Source of the DNA: Winogradskyella marincola
GTDB lineage: Bacteria; Bacteroidota; Bacteroidia; Flavobacteriales; Flavobacteriaceae
Length of the DNA stretch: 64,000 bases
Direction of reading: 5' to 3'
Assembly: GCF_029624125.1 (NCBI RefSeq)
Contig: NZ_JARSBN010000004.1
Location: forward strand, 62,001-126,000
The notes beneath the pieces are model-generated. The model had not been told where the DNA came from and did not search any database. It saw only the letters and a program-made list of their open reading frames with translations. Shown here piece by piece: positions 63,940 to 64,000 of the stretch; position 1 is the stretch's first letter; each line of letters opens with the position of its first letter. Both the position numbers and the translations under genes were made by a program.

Positions 63940-64000
63940 ATCTTCTTAACGTATTGTGTAATAATCACAATTTGCTGACCATCTACCTTACCTTCTATAT
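63936..64000 (-). CDS. C-terminal end of a minus-strand gene (partial)
   Basis: The minus strand reads an open frame of 21 codons from the window edge to a TAG at 63936-63938, encoding IEGKVDGQQIVIITQYVKKI. The start and body are outside the window. The product cannot be identified. The stop overlaps that of the plus-strand small protein gene in the palindrome CTAG. Confidence 0.45.
   Translation of the reverse strand, partial: IEGKVDGQQIVIITQYVKKI

Noticed and set aside
1..64000. CRISPR arrays, prophage, transposase or integrase genes
   Set aside because: No regularly spaced repeats, no transposase or integrase motifs and no phage genes were seen in any frame.

Overview
The window reads as a chromosomal segment from a member of the Bacteroidota, family Flavobacteriaceae, most likely marine. 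It is AT-rich and carries SusC/SusD pairs, type IX secretion sorting tails, lipoproteins with short lipoboxes, promoters of the TAnnTTTG type instead of Shine-Dalgarno leaders, and a laminarin-type polysaccharide utilisation locus. No insertion sequence, prophage or CRISPR array was seen. Genus assignment is not possible from the sequence alone.

Layout. 1-6.9 kb: pyrophosphate metabolism (membrane pyrophosphatase hppA, soluble ppa), an outer-membrane DUF5686 protein, and pdhB, all on the minus strand. 7.1-16.2 kb: plus-strand housekeeping genes (etfB-etfA, a bifunctional nuclease, a nucleoside transporter, thyA, a TonB-type protein, a membrane-anchored dihydrofolate reductase, fabD, lspA), with one small glycogen-binding protein facing the other way. 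16.3-23.7 kb: an orphan SusC/SusD/lipoprotein locus with a membrane AraC-type regulator. 23.8-29.4 kb: a small conserved-looking protein, an amidohydrolase-galE-aminotransferase operon, and divergent waaA plus an acidic lipoprotein. 29.4-45.9 kb: a beta-1,3-glucan (laminarin) locus, with genes in order susC, susD, PKD surface binding lipoprotein, GH16, GH3, GH16, T9SS binding protein, flanked by a LuxR-type sensor-regulator and a LacI-type regulator. 45.9-46.6 kb holds no gene but two minus-strand terminators. 46.6-49.2 kb: gdhA, a Gre/Rnk-type factor and two tandem paralogous proteins of unknown function. 49.4-52.8 kb: a membrane sensor, soluble histidine kinase and NtrC-type sigma-54 activator operon, followed by a 58-residue cysteine protein. 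53.0 kb: tRNA-Leu(TAG). 53.2-64 kb: a dipeptidase, TPR protein, secreted M28 peptidase, BlaI/BlaR1-type pair, DUF4407 protein and small proteins (NTF2-like lipoprotein, STAS, DUF1272).

How the parts work together. In the laminarin locus, secreted and surface GH16 enzymes would cut beta-1,3-glucan, the SusC/SusD/PKD proteins would bind and import oligomers, and the GH3 enzyme would release glucose. The regulator upstream would sense the oligomers. The split kinase operon appears to control the small cysteine protein: a good sigma-54 promoter (GG-N10-GC) lies 31-47 bases before its start, and a 19-bp motif recurs both before the kinase operon and in an inverted pair upstream of that promoter. 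To my eye this is the least familiar system in the window. The second is a 116-nt three-way-junction RNA candidate between etfA and the nuclease gene.
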